A stretch of DNA of 64,000 bases from Triplophysa rosa (taxonomy: Eukaryota > Chordata > Actinopteri > Cypriniformes > Nemacheilidae). Made by a program: the position numbers and the translations under genes. Positions 1 through 10,317 of this stretch are shown here, in pieces (the stretch's first letter is position 1; each line of letters opens with the position of its first letter). The stretch covers positions 11,713,910 to 11,777,909 of the forward strand of contig NC_079891.1 of assembly GCF_024868665.1 (NCBI RefSeq). The letters are read 5' to 3'. Below the pieces are notes generated by a model, which was not told where the DNA came from, did not search any database, and worked only from the letters and a program-made list of their open reading frames with translations.

Positions 1-71
1 GACCTTGGTTACTATAGGGTTATTGTATAGGGAAGACCAACACTGCCGGGTCAGTTCTAGAGTCAATGAAT

Positions 72-394
72 ATACACTCTAAAAAAATGGTGCTATATAT
101 CACTAAAAGTGGTTCTTGGCTCGTAATCATATGGGGAACCACTTTAAGTGCTATATAGAACCATATCTTGGTTCTTCAGTGGTTCTTCAAAGGTTCTTCA
201 GCGGTTCTTTAGGATGACTGAGGTGCTATATAGAACAGCTGAAGAACCATACAGAGGCTTAACAAATTCTTTATACGGAAGCGGTGTTATGTAGCACCTC
301 AGTTATCCCAAAGAACCGCGCTGAGCAGACGTCTGCGCATATGAAGTCATATGACCACACCCCAAGCCATACATCTAATGCTGATTACCAAAGT
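72..394. repeat. Dispersed repeat, copy 1 of 209-bp direct repeat
   Basis: The region starts with TA followed by CACTCTAAAAAAA, the kind of end seen on other MITEs in this window, and is full of GGTTCTT and GTGCTATATAGAACC motifs. Bases 186-394 recur in direct orientation at 3158-3366 with the same length and about six differences. The whole looks like a non-autonomous DNA element, but its far end is not defined. Confidence 0.6.
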
Positions 395-660
395 AATCGG
401 TGGTTTTAAACCCTCACGCGCATAGAAATTCCTGCTAGGAAAAGCCCGATCCGAGCGCATCACAAGCTCTCTCATGCACTGAAAACTCAAAGCCCGCACA
501 TTATAAACTCTCTCTGGTGTGAGGAAAAGCCTAAGCCACGTGTATTGCAAGCTCTCTTGCATGATTTGCAACATATATTGGCAAACAGCCAACTATCGTC
601 TAGGGAATCAGCTATCGCCGATAGGTCTGAGGATCATTGATACACGATAGTATTGTCTAT

Positions 661-758
661 CGGAACAACCCTATATAGTGCTATTACGCTCGCAATGACC
701 CGAGTTCGATTCCCGTCTTGTGCTGTCCTTTGCCGATACCTCTCCCCTGTCTCTACCC
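661..758 (+). repeat. SINE-like repeat, left half (split by hAT element)
   Basis: The segment contains a B-box-like GAGTTCGATTCCCG and a pyrimidine-rich stretch (CCTTTGCCGATACC, CTCCCCTGT). It ends in CTCTACCC, the 8-bp target duplication of the hAT element that follows. The repeat resumes at 1949 with the second CTCTACCC and a tail running to about 2015. The family was not identified. Confidence 0.5.
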
Positions 759-1096
759 CAGTGGTGGATCTATGATTTTTTAAAAGCAGGGGCCACATTG
801 GGGCCCCAATTTACAGAGGGGGGCCAAGTATAGTGTGAAATTCTTTTTCATTTTTCAATTGCTGCTGGCAGTACCAGATTTCTGAACAAAACAATGATGC
901 AAGTTTTTGATGATAAACAGAGATTTAGGGTGGTTTGCACCAACAAGGATTAGTCTTAAATCTAGATTAAATCAAAGTTTATTTAAAGGTGGAGGACGTG
1001 GGGTATTTAGACGCGGAGGACGAGCTCTTGGACGTTAAAACAAATTCTCTTCTAAAGAAGTTCTTTACCGAATAAGGGTACAAACGGTTCTAACTC

Positions 1097-1323
1097 GTGA
1101 AAGGACCCGTCTTCGTGCCTAAGCTTGCGCAACATGCCATAAACAGACTCATTCTGCCGTTTGCCACAACATATCTGTCAGAAACTGCTTTCAGCTCTCT
1201 GGTAACAATCAAAACAAAGGCACGCAACAAGACGTGCACAATGACTTTCATCTGGCTGTCATACAAATCACGCCTGCTATCCAATCTTTAGCTCAGGAAA
1301 TACAAGGCCAGAGCTCACATTAA
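1097..1323 (+). pseudogene. hAT transposase C-terminal dimerisation domain, decayed
   Basis: The translated strand reads LPFATTYLSETAFSSL followed by TIKTKARNK. This matches the hATC dimerisation region of ZBED5/FAM200-like hAT transposases, where LPFATTYLCE-F-S is a hallmark. A frameshift near 1,235 separates this from a continuation containing NDFHLAVIQITPAIQSL, which ends at TAA 1321-1323. Only the last fifth or so of a transposase is present, so the element cannot move itself. It lies inside the 759-1948 element in sense orientation. Identification rests on motif recall. Confidence 0.7.
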
Positions 1324-1382
1324 AAATCCTGAAAATGGGCATCATTCAGAGATAGGCTACAATAAATGGCAAGAATAAATAT

Positions 1383-1400
1383 GCACACACACACACACAC

Positions 1401-1444
<44 letters not shown>
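1383..1444. repeat. (CA)n microsatellite
   Basis: About 60 bases of nearly pure CA dinucleotide inside the hAT element, followed by TATATATA and a T-rich tract. Confidence 0.95.
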
Positions 1445-1454
<10 letters not shown>

Positions 1455-1948
1455 TTTTTATATTATTTTTCTTTCTCTAATTAATTGAAATTTACATTTT
1501 CAATTTAGAAATTGTTTGTGGTATTTGTGCTATAGTTTAAGAAAACGTGGATCCTGTTGTTGTAAAGAAAATCTATTCTGAGTTGTTTCATATTGCCCTA
1601 ACTATTTTATGCAGCTGTTTTTGCATTTATTAAAAATGTAACAATTGATATGTATTGATTGTATTTTTTCTGTCAGTATGTAAAATGTGTCTGAGGGGCT
1701 TTGGGGGTCGTTAAGGATTTTGCATGTTTAAATAGGGGTCCCCTGGAAAAAAGGTTTTGAACCACTGGTCTACACCACACACACAATCCTTTCGAATGTG
1801 TTTTCGACTTCTTCTGGAAGTGGCAGAATGTCGACAAGCTCAAAACGTGTCATACCCTGTTTACACCTGTATTTATTGGGGTTATTTGGGGGCCAATAAG
1901 ATTTCAACAGGGGCCGGTGCCCCTCTGGCCCCACCCTATCCACCAGTG

Positions 1949-2015
1949 CTCTACCCAGCACCCACTGTCCTATCATATTAAAGTAAAAAAGCCCATAAAT
2001 ATAACTTAAAAAAAA
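1949..2015 (+). repeat. SINE-like repeat, right half
   Basis: Begins with the second CTCTACCC target duplication and continues with a tail containing AAAAAGCCCATAAAT and a terminal A run. Together with 661-758 it forms one repeat split by the hAT insertion, so it predates that insertion. Confidence 0.5.
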
Positions 2016-3157
2016 CATAGTGTTGCACCTTTTATTGGATTGTGCAAAAAATATATTTTTATTATTTTACATATCTTAGAATATTGCAGCACATTTTTAA
2101 TTCTTAAATGCCAAGTTACTCCTAGACTCCTTTAGTAATACTCTGATTGGTCAAGCTAGTGCAGCTTGTTGCGATTCATCACCTGCTTCGACTGTATTCT
2201 GGAAATGTCCCTCGTTTACTGTTGTACAGACAGCAACTTTGCACAGTGTGATATGGCTTTTTGCTGAGATTATGTTTGTTCAGTGTGACAAGAACAATTG
2301 TAAAGGACAGTTTAAAATTGCACGGTGTGAACCCGACTTTACAAAGTGAAAAAAGGCAAAACTGTGAGATCACAGTATATGGAAGTTTTATAGTTTCCAC
2401 AAGCTGTTTTAGGAAAGTTTTTTATCTCCTTTTATACTGACTTTGTATTACATACAGTATATTGCTATTGCTAATACAACCTTTTTACACCACAGACTGA
2501 ACAAAATTAAGCATTGCTTGGTACTTGTTTGCCCTAAAACGGTATTATACTAATATTGTCATACGAACAGTTTTTTGGTTGATTGATAAGTTATCTAATG
2601 GATTACAAAGTTATCTGACATTATCAAGATGAATTTGTTCTGACCAAACTGTGAGCAAAAGCCCAGATAGTAACCAGATTTCCCAATTTTGCAACACCAC
2701 CTCTGGCTAACTGTCAGACCACCAACATTATTTTAAACTTGTCTGATTATTAATAAAGTAATATTGTTTATTACTACAATACTTAATAAGATGTACATAT
2801 GAATGATCAAAAGAGCAAAATGCTAGCAGAATGCCAGATCGTCCCCTGAAGACCAGCCTTTTATGTCTCAACACAATTCTACTTTTATCATTTTTGATTT
2901 AGTTATTTCACATTTTTGGGGTTAAATCTCATAGATTTTTGAGAACAGCTGTCAGCCCTTAAAATAATAAACATTCCATGCAACATAGCCATGAAAATGG
3001 ATGTGTCCTTATCACAGCAGAGACCCAGAACAGTAAAAATGAAAAACAAGCAAATATGACATAAAAGTATATATAAGCAGCACACCAGCTCTAGATAAAC
3101 AATAACCCTTAAAACTGCTCCGTTACAACAGCTAATATTACAACAACAGGCGCTCTG
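2016..3157. other. AT-rich stretch without recognised gene
   Basis: I see no coding motif, splice pair or known repeat here. The open frames are short, AT-driven and unlike any family I recognise. Confidence 0.5.
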
Positions 3158-3366
3158 TTCAAAGGTTCTTCAGCCGTTCTTTAGGATGACTGAGGTGCTA
3201 TATAGAACAGCTGAAGAACCATACAGGGGCTTAACAGATTCTTTATACGTAAGCGGTGTTATGTAGCACCTCAGTCATCCCAAAGAACCGCGCTGAGCAG
3301 ACGTCTACGCATATGAAGTCATATGACCACACCCCAAGCCATACATCTAATGCTGATTACCAAAGT
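3158..3366. repeat. Copy 2 of 209-bp direct repeat
   Basis: Same orientation and length as 186-394, with about six substitutions, starting TTCAAAGGTTCTTCAG and ending ATTACCAAAGT. The copies are 2,972 bp apart. No target duplication is evident around it. Confidence 0.8.
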
Positions 3367-4490
3367 CTACTGGACTGAGCAAATAACTATCGACAGTCCA
3401 CAATATCAACCTATCTTAACAGAATATCAATTCCATAGTAAAAGCACATCACAGATTCATTTCGTCTGCAGTCCATGCAGTTTAAGGTAATATCTTCTCA
3501 TTAACAATTTATTTTATCTTCGTAAGAAAATAATTTATGTTTGTACATTTAATCACAAAATTAATACACATTATGTAAATAATTTTAGCCTTTAATTTTA
3601 AAGTTGATTATTTAATTCATTTTAATTTGACTTACTCTTCTACAGAGAAAGGTTGGTCCTTGCTATAGTTGATTCTACTGCCACCATTCTATGCACACCT
3701 GTATATTTTAACAGACTGGAGAAAACATTTAAAATAAAAATGACAAATTAATTTCAATATAAGCAAATAAGATATGCACAAAATTACATATTAATAAAAG
3801 TAATCATGCAAAAGCATTTAAAAGCAGATTAATTATTGTATAAAAACATTCCAAAAATAAATGTATTTCAGATTATATTTCAGATAAATATATTTAACCT
3901 GTTCTTCATATTTGGTTAGGTCATTGCTAGTATACCTTATTGGGTTAACTATATGAAATGGTATCCACTGCAGACATTTAGCGGTTTAATGATTCATGAA
4001 AATATAATAATAAAACAGATGAAAAGTATTTAGAGATAATGGATACTTACCGTTCACATGACTTGCCTCTCTGATCTGATGTCCACAGCGGAAAGAACCC
4101 CAGCCTCTCTCTTTTATATGAAAATCCCTGCGCCAGACAACAGGGGGGAGGGTATGTAAATGTATTTTACAGTTGCTTTTCATTCATGTGATTTAAGGGA
4201 ATTCTAAAATAGAAAGTGAAACTGTACCAGCACATCAGTAAGCAGCAGACAGCCCACCCAATTGCGTTTTTCATCTCGGCTGTGGATTTTAACCACACAG
4301 ACCTAAAGAGTGTGCTCATATGTAACCCAGATCTATTTACTCCATGCTGGGACGTGCAGACCGGTTTGCGCACACCCCGTGAGAGGACTGCTCCGGGAAT
4401 GCTCTCAAATCGTGCCTGGAGAACGGTCCGATCAGCACTGCATAAAGTCAAACACACCCGCTGACTTGACCCTGCTTTCTTCTGTAATAA
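3367..4490. other. AT-rich intergenic stretch
   Basis: No gene recognised. One feature is a consensus-like minus-strand splice donor (GGTAAGTATCC, about 4041-4051) directly after about 100 bases of GC-richer sequence. It could be the end of an untranslated first exon. Nothing else supports a gene. Confidence 0.4.
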
Positions 4491-4960
4491 TAATTTAGCT
4501 AATAATAAGCTTATTATTATTCTTCCGATTCTTCTTCTTCTTCTCATACCCCAAATTTCTGACTGCTACTCCCCCTAGAGCTTTCAAAGTACATCCACCA
4601 AACTTTCCACAAACCTTCAGTCTGGTCTGACTTGAGTTGCTGTATCTTTTCCAACTGATCCGGATTCTGGTTTTCGAAAACCAGACTCTCAAAACCACCT
4701 AATTTCCCTTAGACTTAACATTGCAACAAACTTTGACGGCTCATAACTCAAAGTGAGGATGTTGTAGAAACTTGCGAGTTACCACGTTTGAAGAAGCTGG
4801 CAGGCTCTGTAAGAATTTACCTCACAATGGGGTGTAAGTTGTACCCCTGGGGCGTAAGAGCCCCCCAAAATTCCCCATTGACTTATAATGGGACAGGAAA
4901 CATGCCCACATAAGGTGTCATAACTGTCCCATGTTGAATAACTTCGCAGTACAACCACTT
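4491..4960. repeat. Dispersed repeat beginning TTATTATTATTCTTCCG
   Basis: A TTATTATTATTCTTCCGATTC head and a low-complexity CTTCTTCTTCTTC tract lead into sequence typical of a widespread fish repeat, and it runs directly into the 139-bp tandem array. I cannot name the family, and the ends are approximate. Confidence 0.5.
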
Positions 4961-5030
4961 AGAGACAAGGGGGTGGGCTCATTTTACTCAGGCAACCAAT
5001 CAGTGTCCCAGGAACTTCCTTAAGCTACGA

Positions 5031-5830
5031 AGCCACGCCCATAGCAACCATTTACAGCAACCTAGCAACCGCTCCCATAGACTCCCATTATAAAAAGTCC
5101 AGATGGATATCTTTGCAACACAGTGTCGTAGAGACAAGGGGGTGGGCTCATTTGGCTCAGGCAACCAATCAGTATCCCTGAAAATTCATTAAGCTACGAA
5201 GCCACGCCCATAGCAACCAAACATGTTAGCCTAGCAACCGTTTAGCAAAACCTATATCTATGCATTAGGACATCGTAGAGACATTGGGGGTTGGTTCGTT
5301 TTACTTGTGGCTTGGAGCATTATCAATTGGCAGATACTAAGCCACGCCCATAGCAACCAAACAGGTTAGCCTAGCAACCGTTTAGCAAAACCTATATCTC
5401 TTCATCAGAACATCGTAGAGTCACGGGAGTTGGTTCATTTCACTCTTAGGTTAGAGTATTATCAATTGCAGATGCCAAGCCACGCCCATAGCAACCAAAC
5501 AGGTTAGCCTAGCAACCGTTTAGCAATACCTATATCTCTGCATCATAACCACGTAGAGACACAGGGGTTGGTTCGTTTCACTCATAGCTTAGAGTATCAT
5601 CAACTGGCAGATTCTAAGCCACGCCCATAGCAACCAAACAGGCTAGCCTAGCAACCGTTTTGCAATACCTATATCTCTGCATCAGAACATCTTAGAGAAA
5701 TGGGGTTTGGTTCGTTTCACTTATGGCTTGGAGTATTATCAATTGCCAGCTACCAGGCCACACCCATAGCAACCAAACACATGACCTTTGCAACCGTTTA
5801 GCCAGACCTACAGTATATCTCTGCATCAGA
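5031..5830. repeat. Tandem array, about 139-bp unit
   Basis: The phrase AAGCCACGCCCATAGCAACC recurs at 5199, 5339, 5477 and 5616, and as a variant at 5755. The spacings are 140, 138, 139 and 139 bp, and a more divergent first unit starts near 5030. Each unit also contains TAGCCTAGCAACCGTTTAGC and a ACATCGTAGAGAC-like block. It is a diverged minisatellite with no coding content. Confidence 0.9.
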
Positions 5831-5839
5831 ACAATGAGA

Positions 5840-6486
5840 ACAAAGTTTTACGATAACTTTAATCGATAAAACCTTTCAAACTATTTCAAACTCTTCAGGA
5901 CAGGCTTTGTCAAGCCAACATAAAGTTTGAACTCAAACTTTACTTTCTAGTTACGTGTTATTGTTGTTTTGTGCATGCGATTCAGTTTGTAACCATCACA
6001 AGTATTGGCCATATTTTAAAAATAGTGTGAACAGCTGAACAAAAAATCAGATCTGAGCAAAAAAATCGGAATTGAGCATTAAGGTTTGCAGTGTGAATGT
6101 AGTGTCTGTCGCGCGGTATCAGAGAGGCTAAGAGACAGTACTCCAGGAGGATAGCCAAACGTTTCAGCGACAGCAGAGACACTCAAGGCCTGTGGCAGGG
6201 TATTCAGACCATTACAGACTACAAGCCCCCACTGTGACAGCACCATCTCCCTGCCTGTACCGGAGTGTTTAACGTTACATGACCGCTTCCCGCATCATCA
6301 GTCAGTGATGCATGTTGTATTACAGGTAGGAAATATTATAAAATGATCAAAAGATATATGCAATAAATATCTTCTTTATTCATGAATATTCATGAAATAT
6401 TCTTGTTAATGAATTATAAATGCACTACAGAAATGCATAAAAAGCAAGAGTTAAAAACTTACTACATGAATATTTGTAAGGGAATC
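5840..6486. other. Gene-free stretch
   Basis: No gene or clear repeat boundary is visible. The 6330-6470 part is strongly AT-rich with several TATTCATGAA repeats. Confidence 0.4.
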
Positions 6487-7785
6487 TGTCATATCACGTG
6501 ACAAAAGAATGAATGACTCAAACCCGAAGACTGGGGAGATGAACTAATCATTCCTGTTTCCGGTACAGTCTGCATAGACCGGGGCACGTTCAAGCTCAAT
6601 CCGGTGCGCAACATTTTGCTATGGTGAACGACACGTTTCCTGGAAACGGTGTGCAACAGGGTTTGAGATACGTTTTCTCTCATTTGGTGTGTGTGTCAAG
6701 AATGTCAGCCCAATCAGCAGCAACACGTATATAACACACGCGGTACTCACGAGTTCACCTTAGCTGATAATAAAGTGGGATGGCTGGTAAGTGTATTTGG
6801 TGTGCTGTCCCGGGGATGGAGCTCCGATCTCGGTATCACTCCCGAGCATGGCCCCAGGTCCGGAGTGGGCCCGAACCCGGGGCTTATCCCCGGCGCTGAG
6901 GTGGAAAAAGGATTAAAGGTGAGGAGTCGGGGTGGAGGAGAGATAATCGAGAGACTATTTATAGTGCTGGTTAGGTGATTACTGTGATTGAAAGCCAGCC
7001 GGATTAATTATCTGCACGTGCTCCTCCCGATATAAATATAAATAATATAATAAATAAATAATAATAAAATATAATTTAAAGAGACATTTAAACACAATGG
7101 ATCCAAGTAAAGTTATTTACAAATGTGTACAGTATACGCAACAATTAAGGATATTAGAAGATATGTATTCTGCAGTATTCAACACATATTTATATCGATT
7201 TCATCAGGCTCTGAAAATTCTTCAAAAAGAACACAAAGAATGGCCTTCTCAGCTGCCATAGTTGAAGTTCAACTCTTGCGTCATCACAACAGGGTGTTCA
7301 ACCGCACCACCGTTTCCGTTTAAAAAACGTTTTGTCGGGGCTGAATGTAACCCTGGCCTAGGGGGTTGTCACGTGACAAAAGAACGAACAACTCGGACCC
7401 GTGGACTTGGTAGGTGAACTAATCATTCATGTTTTCTGTAAATGCGGCCTATATGGGCAAAATAACGAATGACTTGGGCATGAAGTCTCTAGAGTTGAGC
7501 TATAATAATTTTTGTGTCTTGTACAGATTGCAGAGCTTATGTGGCTGTCAGGAAATAATTAAATTACTGTTTCTCATAACTTGTCCCTAACTGAAATATA
7601 AGTTATTTCTTATTATAAATCTGATCAAAACTAGCATAAATAAATGTTTGGGGTCATTTGGCTAAACATGCAACATTAATTTAACTCTGCTCAGATGACT
7701 GAAATGACTCGAAAAAAGATTTGTTCATTTTGCTGAACGAGATACAAACATCCGAATCACAAAAATGAATTTCCCATCACTAAAC
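6487..7785. mobile_element. hAT-type element fragments (TAGTGATG end and subterminal repeats)
   Basis: CACGTGACAAAAGAA followed by a GAACTAATCATTC block appears at about 6497 and again in direct orientation at about 7371. The right edge, read on the minus strand, is TAGTGATGGGAAATTCATTT, the start typical of fish hAT-5/Ac-like elements. The intervening GC-rich part (6800-6920) contains no recognised gene. The same subterminal block makes up the tandem repeat at 39971-40198. The left terminus and target duplication were not found, so this may be several fragments. Confidence 0.55.
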
Positions 7786-8186
7786 AGCACCACTTCACAG
7801 AAGACCCCACCTCCTCCTGGCGCAACATCAAGTCTGTCCTCCCCCACTCCTCTTGCTCAGTCGCTATTTCCTGCTCAGTCATCTTTGAGCATGAATGAAC
7901 AAAAGCAAAACAAAACATTACCTTTTTAATTACTTGTTTAAAAAATAGTTGAGTTGTATGAAAAAGTCATATTCACTTAGGATCAGATGAGGGGAGTAAG
8001 TTATATGTATTGTTTTGAACATTTTAATTACAGTTTACCTGTTAAATTCTATTCACAATATGTGTTGAAAATATTTTGTAACATATCAAATCTGTCATTT
8101 TTAATAGTGCACAAATGTTTATATACTGTAAACATCCTAAGATTTTATGATTTATTAGGTTTTAATGTTAATGTTAATTTCAACAG

Positions 8187-8408
8187 TTGCAAAGTAGAGG
8201 TACACAACATGTACCACAATACATTTCAAAAGTCAAGGGTCTCGACTATAACGATGTGATGGGGCTGTATGGCGATGATTATATTAAAAATGATAAAATG
8301 GTGTCCCTCTTTGTGAAAAAAATATGGATGAACGGACTTCATGAAATATCGTCTCGATGCATTCTGTGTGTGCAGACCTGTAATTCTTTTGCATGCATAT
8401 TCAAGTAA
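8187..8408 (+). CDS. Terminal coding exon of an unrecognised plus-strand gene
   Basis: A T-rich tract ending in TTTCAACAG gives a good splice acceptor just before 8187. From there a single frame stays open for 73 codons to a double stop (TAATAA at 8406). It is followed by AATAAA motifs at 8407 and 8430. The peptide contains YISKVKGLDYNDVMGLYGDD and I do not recognise it. The exon ends tail-to-tail with the minus-strand viral block, whose AATAAA lies at 8469-8474, so two transcripts seem to converge within about 60 bp. Upstream exons were not identified. It may belong to the Maverick-like element or be unrelated. Confidence 0.45.
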   Translation: MQSRGTQHVPQYISKVKGLDYNDVMGLYGDDYIKNDKMVSLFVKKIWMNGLHEISSRCILCVQTCNSFACIFK

Positions 8409-8468
8409 TAAACATACAATGTACGACTAAATAAAAACTCTTAAAGACATATGCTTTTTAAATTGTTT

Positions 8469-8474
8469 TTTATT
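8469..8474 (-). terminator. Polyadenylation signal of minus-strand viral block
   Basis: AATAAA on the minus strand, 27 bp downstream of the stop codon of the 259-aa gene. It is the likely shared 3' end for the ATPase, pX-like and 259-aa genes. Confidence 0.5.
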
Positions 8475-8500
8475 ATCGAGTTTGTCCATAGGGTACACTA

Positions 8501-9280
8501 TTATCGCCAAAATTCTAGCCACGCGCTTCTATCCATAGAAGGGGAATGAAATGATGAATCAGAAAAGGCATATCGAGGTGCCGACGCACGTGATTGCCTC
8601 CTGGTTTTTTTAGAACGAGTTACTGGAGCGGTGGGTCGCAAAGGCGTGCCTCTTATTGAATTAATAGCGCGTCTAACGTGATGATTCGGAACTGTAGAAA
8701 ACGGTATGTTTAATTCGGCGAAGGTCCGAAGAAACTCTGTCCATCCTACCGGTCTTCTGTCATCCCTAACCTTTTGCGGGTTGGTAACATTTTTTATCAA
8801 ATCCAGCATGTGCGACCCTGGTATGACGCTCCCCCTAAACACAAACTCCCCCGTCGAGCTCCACATAGACGTTCCTTTATCTTTAGACATTTTTTCTAAT
8901 ATGTAGCCGCTGTTTTTCACGCTTCTCGACGGCATGTTTTTCAACACTTCGGCGACCACCGCGTCCGTCCGAGGCTCGACGTTGTCTTCGGTACCGATCG
9001 ACCCGTCTTTATGATCAGCGGCAGAGGGTTGTGGTAACGACAGCGTTAAAACGTTGCCCTCTCGATCCCCTTGCTTAACGATCGCCAAATACTTTGTCAG
9101 GATATTCGAGTAGAGTTTAGCTTTCACATACTGATCCATATCAGGTCTCAGTAAAATATTCCTTATGGAGGTGTCCAGATCGTTTTCGACGACTTGTTGA
9201 ATGTCCTCGCGAGCGTTTTCAGATTTCAACCTGTCCAACTGGTGACGAGGCACCAAATACATTTTCTCCGCGTGCTCCAT
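8501..9280 (-). CDS. 259-aa Maverick/Polinton protein with N-terminal YLVP motif
   Basis: The intact 259-codon frame starts two bases after the pX-like stop. It begins with a MYLVPRHQLDRL motif (residues 7-18), followed by NDLDTSIRNILL and KAKLYSNILTKYL. From memory this N-terminal pattern recurs in fish Maverick-associated proteins, but I cannot assign a function. The middle (about residues 115-200) has no known motif. The C-terminus is basic and Ser/Arg-rich (TRSKKTRRQSRAS), suggesting nucleic-acid or virion-core association. No signal peptide or membrane segment is visible. Its position, last in the packed minus-strand block, suggests a late or structural role by inference only. Confidence 0.7.
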   Translation of the reverse strand: MEHAEKMYLVPRHQLDRLKSENAREDIQQVVENDLDTSIRNILLRPDMDQYVKAKLYSNILTKYLAIVKQGDREGNVLTLSLPQPSAADHKDGSIGTEDNVEPRTDAVVAEVLKNMPSRSVKNSGYILEKMSKDKGTSMWSSTGEFVFRGSVIPGSHMLDLIKNVTNPQKVRDDRRPVGWTEFLRTFAELNIPFSTVPNHHVRRAINSIRGTPLRPTAPVTRSKKTRRQSRASAPRYAFSDSSFHSPSMDRSAWLEFWR

Positions 9281-9282
9281 TC

Positions 9283-9618
9283 TCAGCCCTGTTTAGAAGC
9301 TATTAGGCTGGAAATAAAGGGGACAGCCACGCTCAGGAGCGGTAAAAGAAATCCGCCCTTTTGGTTGATAATGCGTTTCTTGGCTGATAGGCCAATTTTT
9401 TTATCGGAGACCAATTTAATTTCGGCTTTTCTCCTTTTCAGCTTGCGATAGTCTTTGGCGCTGATTGGAATCGTTCCGTATAAGATGTTAAGAGCTACTT
9501 CGCAGAGCGTTAGAATCAGTTCGTCGGAAGCCGATTGTAAAATAAGACGTCGCTGTTTAGGCTTCGCTTTATGTAGCAGTTTCAGCACGGGTAGATGTTT
9601 ACAAAGCCGCGCTGACAT
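9283..9618 (-). CDS. pX-like small basic protein of Maverick/adintovirus
   Basis: This is an intact 111-residue frame, ATG at 9616-9618. The centre is strongly basic (KRRKAEIKLVSDKKIG, then AKKRIINQKGGF), and it ends in a hydrophobic stretch (LLPLLSVAVPFISSLI). This layout, with the KRR...NQ-GGFL...P motif, matches the pX-like proteins of Mavericks and adintoviruses, compared in the literature with the adenovirus core pX. The hydrophobic end might interact with membranes. It sits between the ATPase (9-bp gap) and the 259-aa gene (2-bp gap). The family call is by motif recall. Confidence 0.72.
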   Translation of the reverse strand: MSARLCKHLPVLKLLHKAKPKQRRLILQSASDELILTLCEVALNILYGTIPISAKDYRKLKRRKAEIKLVSDKKIGLSAKKRIINQKGGFLLPLLSVAVPFISSLIASKQG

Positions 9619-9627
9619 GACGAATGA

Positions 9628-10317
9628 TTAGAGTCTTCTTTTTTTAGGGAGATAAACCACCTGGCGGTCGGAAAGCAGCCCCGTTCTGAGACGATATTGT
9701 TCGGGAGTTTTTGGTTTATAGTCTATCAGTAAATATCCAAAAGGCTGACTGGTCGCGTCGTGATAACACTCCATAAAGTACTTTGCATTTCCAGGATACA
9801 TTTGACGACCTAGCACGGCCACCTGGTTGGCGTCGCGGGGGTTTTTAAACAAAATCAAATAATTGGTGTTTAAGCTAATGGTCCTGCTAGATTTCCCTTG
9901 AACAAATAGATTCTGAACAATGTAAACAGCGCTGAGATTACGATGATGTACATACTGCGTAAAAACCTTTTGAATTTCCTTGTTTACACTGGCCTCTTGC
10001 ATCATATCATCGATTATCAGAAGACATGTCTTATCAGCAGGCAGTAAATGATCGTCATTCAGACTCTGTGGTATTCCTTCGACAAATTTAATATTGTACA
10101 ATTTAAGCAGTTCATCATACAGAGGTTGCCAACAATCGTACAGAAAAACAACGTGCTCAACCTTTTTAGAAATCACATTAGCAGCATTTTCCAACAAAAG
10201 TTTTACAAAATAAGACTTTCCTGAATTGGATGGACCGCTGATCACGCATGAGAACGGATGCTGAAGTCTGAAATCAAAATCAGAAACATCCCGCATGCCC
10301 CTGGGGTCAGTAGCCAT
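9628..10317 (-). CDS. FtsK/HerA-type DNA-packaging ATPase of Maverick/adintovirus
   Basis: The intact 229-residue frame has Walker A GPSNSGKS at residues 28-35 and a Walker B-type CLLIIDDMM at 98-106. FSCVISGP before the P-loop and the sensor-like YIVQNLF and LNTNYLILFKNPRD further on fit the short A32-like packaging ATPases of Mavericks and related viruses. These pump genomic DNA into preformed capsids. Its ATG lies inside the last codons of the polymerase gene (ATGGCTACTGA overlap, 10307-10317), a compact arrangement typical of viruses. The gene is uninterrupted although the polymerase before it has several lesions. Confidence in the family is high; activity is unknown. Confidence 0.92.
   Translation of the reverse strand: MATDPRGMRDVSDFDFRLQHPFSCVISGPSNSGKSYFVKLLLENAANVISKKVEHVVFLYDCWQPLYDELLKLYNIKFVEGIPQSLNDDHLLPADKTCLLIIDDMMQEASVNKEIQKVFTQYVHHRNLSAVYIVQNLFVQGKSSRTISLNTNYLILFKNPRDANQVAVLGRQMYPGNAKYFMECYHDATSQPFGYLLIDYKPKTPEQYRLRTGLLSDRQVVYLPKKRRL

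Larger units (their letters stand above)
759..1948 (+). mobile_element. hAT DNA transposon remnant, 1,190 bp
   Basis: The left end reads CAGTGGTGGATC and the right end reads, in reverse complement, CACTGGTGGATAG, giving short terminal inverted repeats typical of hAT elements. It is flanked on both sides by the identical 8-bp duplication CTCTACCC (751-758 and 1949-1956), the size hAT transposases make. The subterminal GGGGCC-rich stretches near 790 and 1,905 are also inverted. It carries a decayed C-terminal transposase segment and a CA microsatellite. The 8-bp duplication makes the boundaries firm. Confidence 0.88.

Noticed and set aside
5031..5830. CRISPR-like regular repeats
   Set aside because: The whole 139-bp unit repeats, with no unique spacers, in a vertebrate genome.
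8187..8408. Assignment of the plus-strand exon to capsid protein
   Set aside because: Tempting by position, but no capsid motif is visible and 73 codons are too few to judge.
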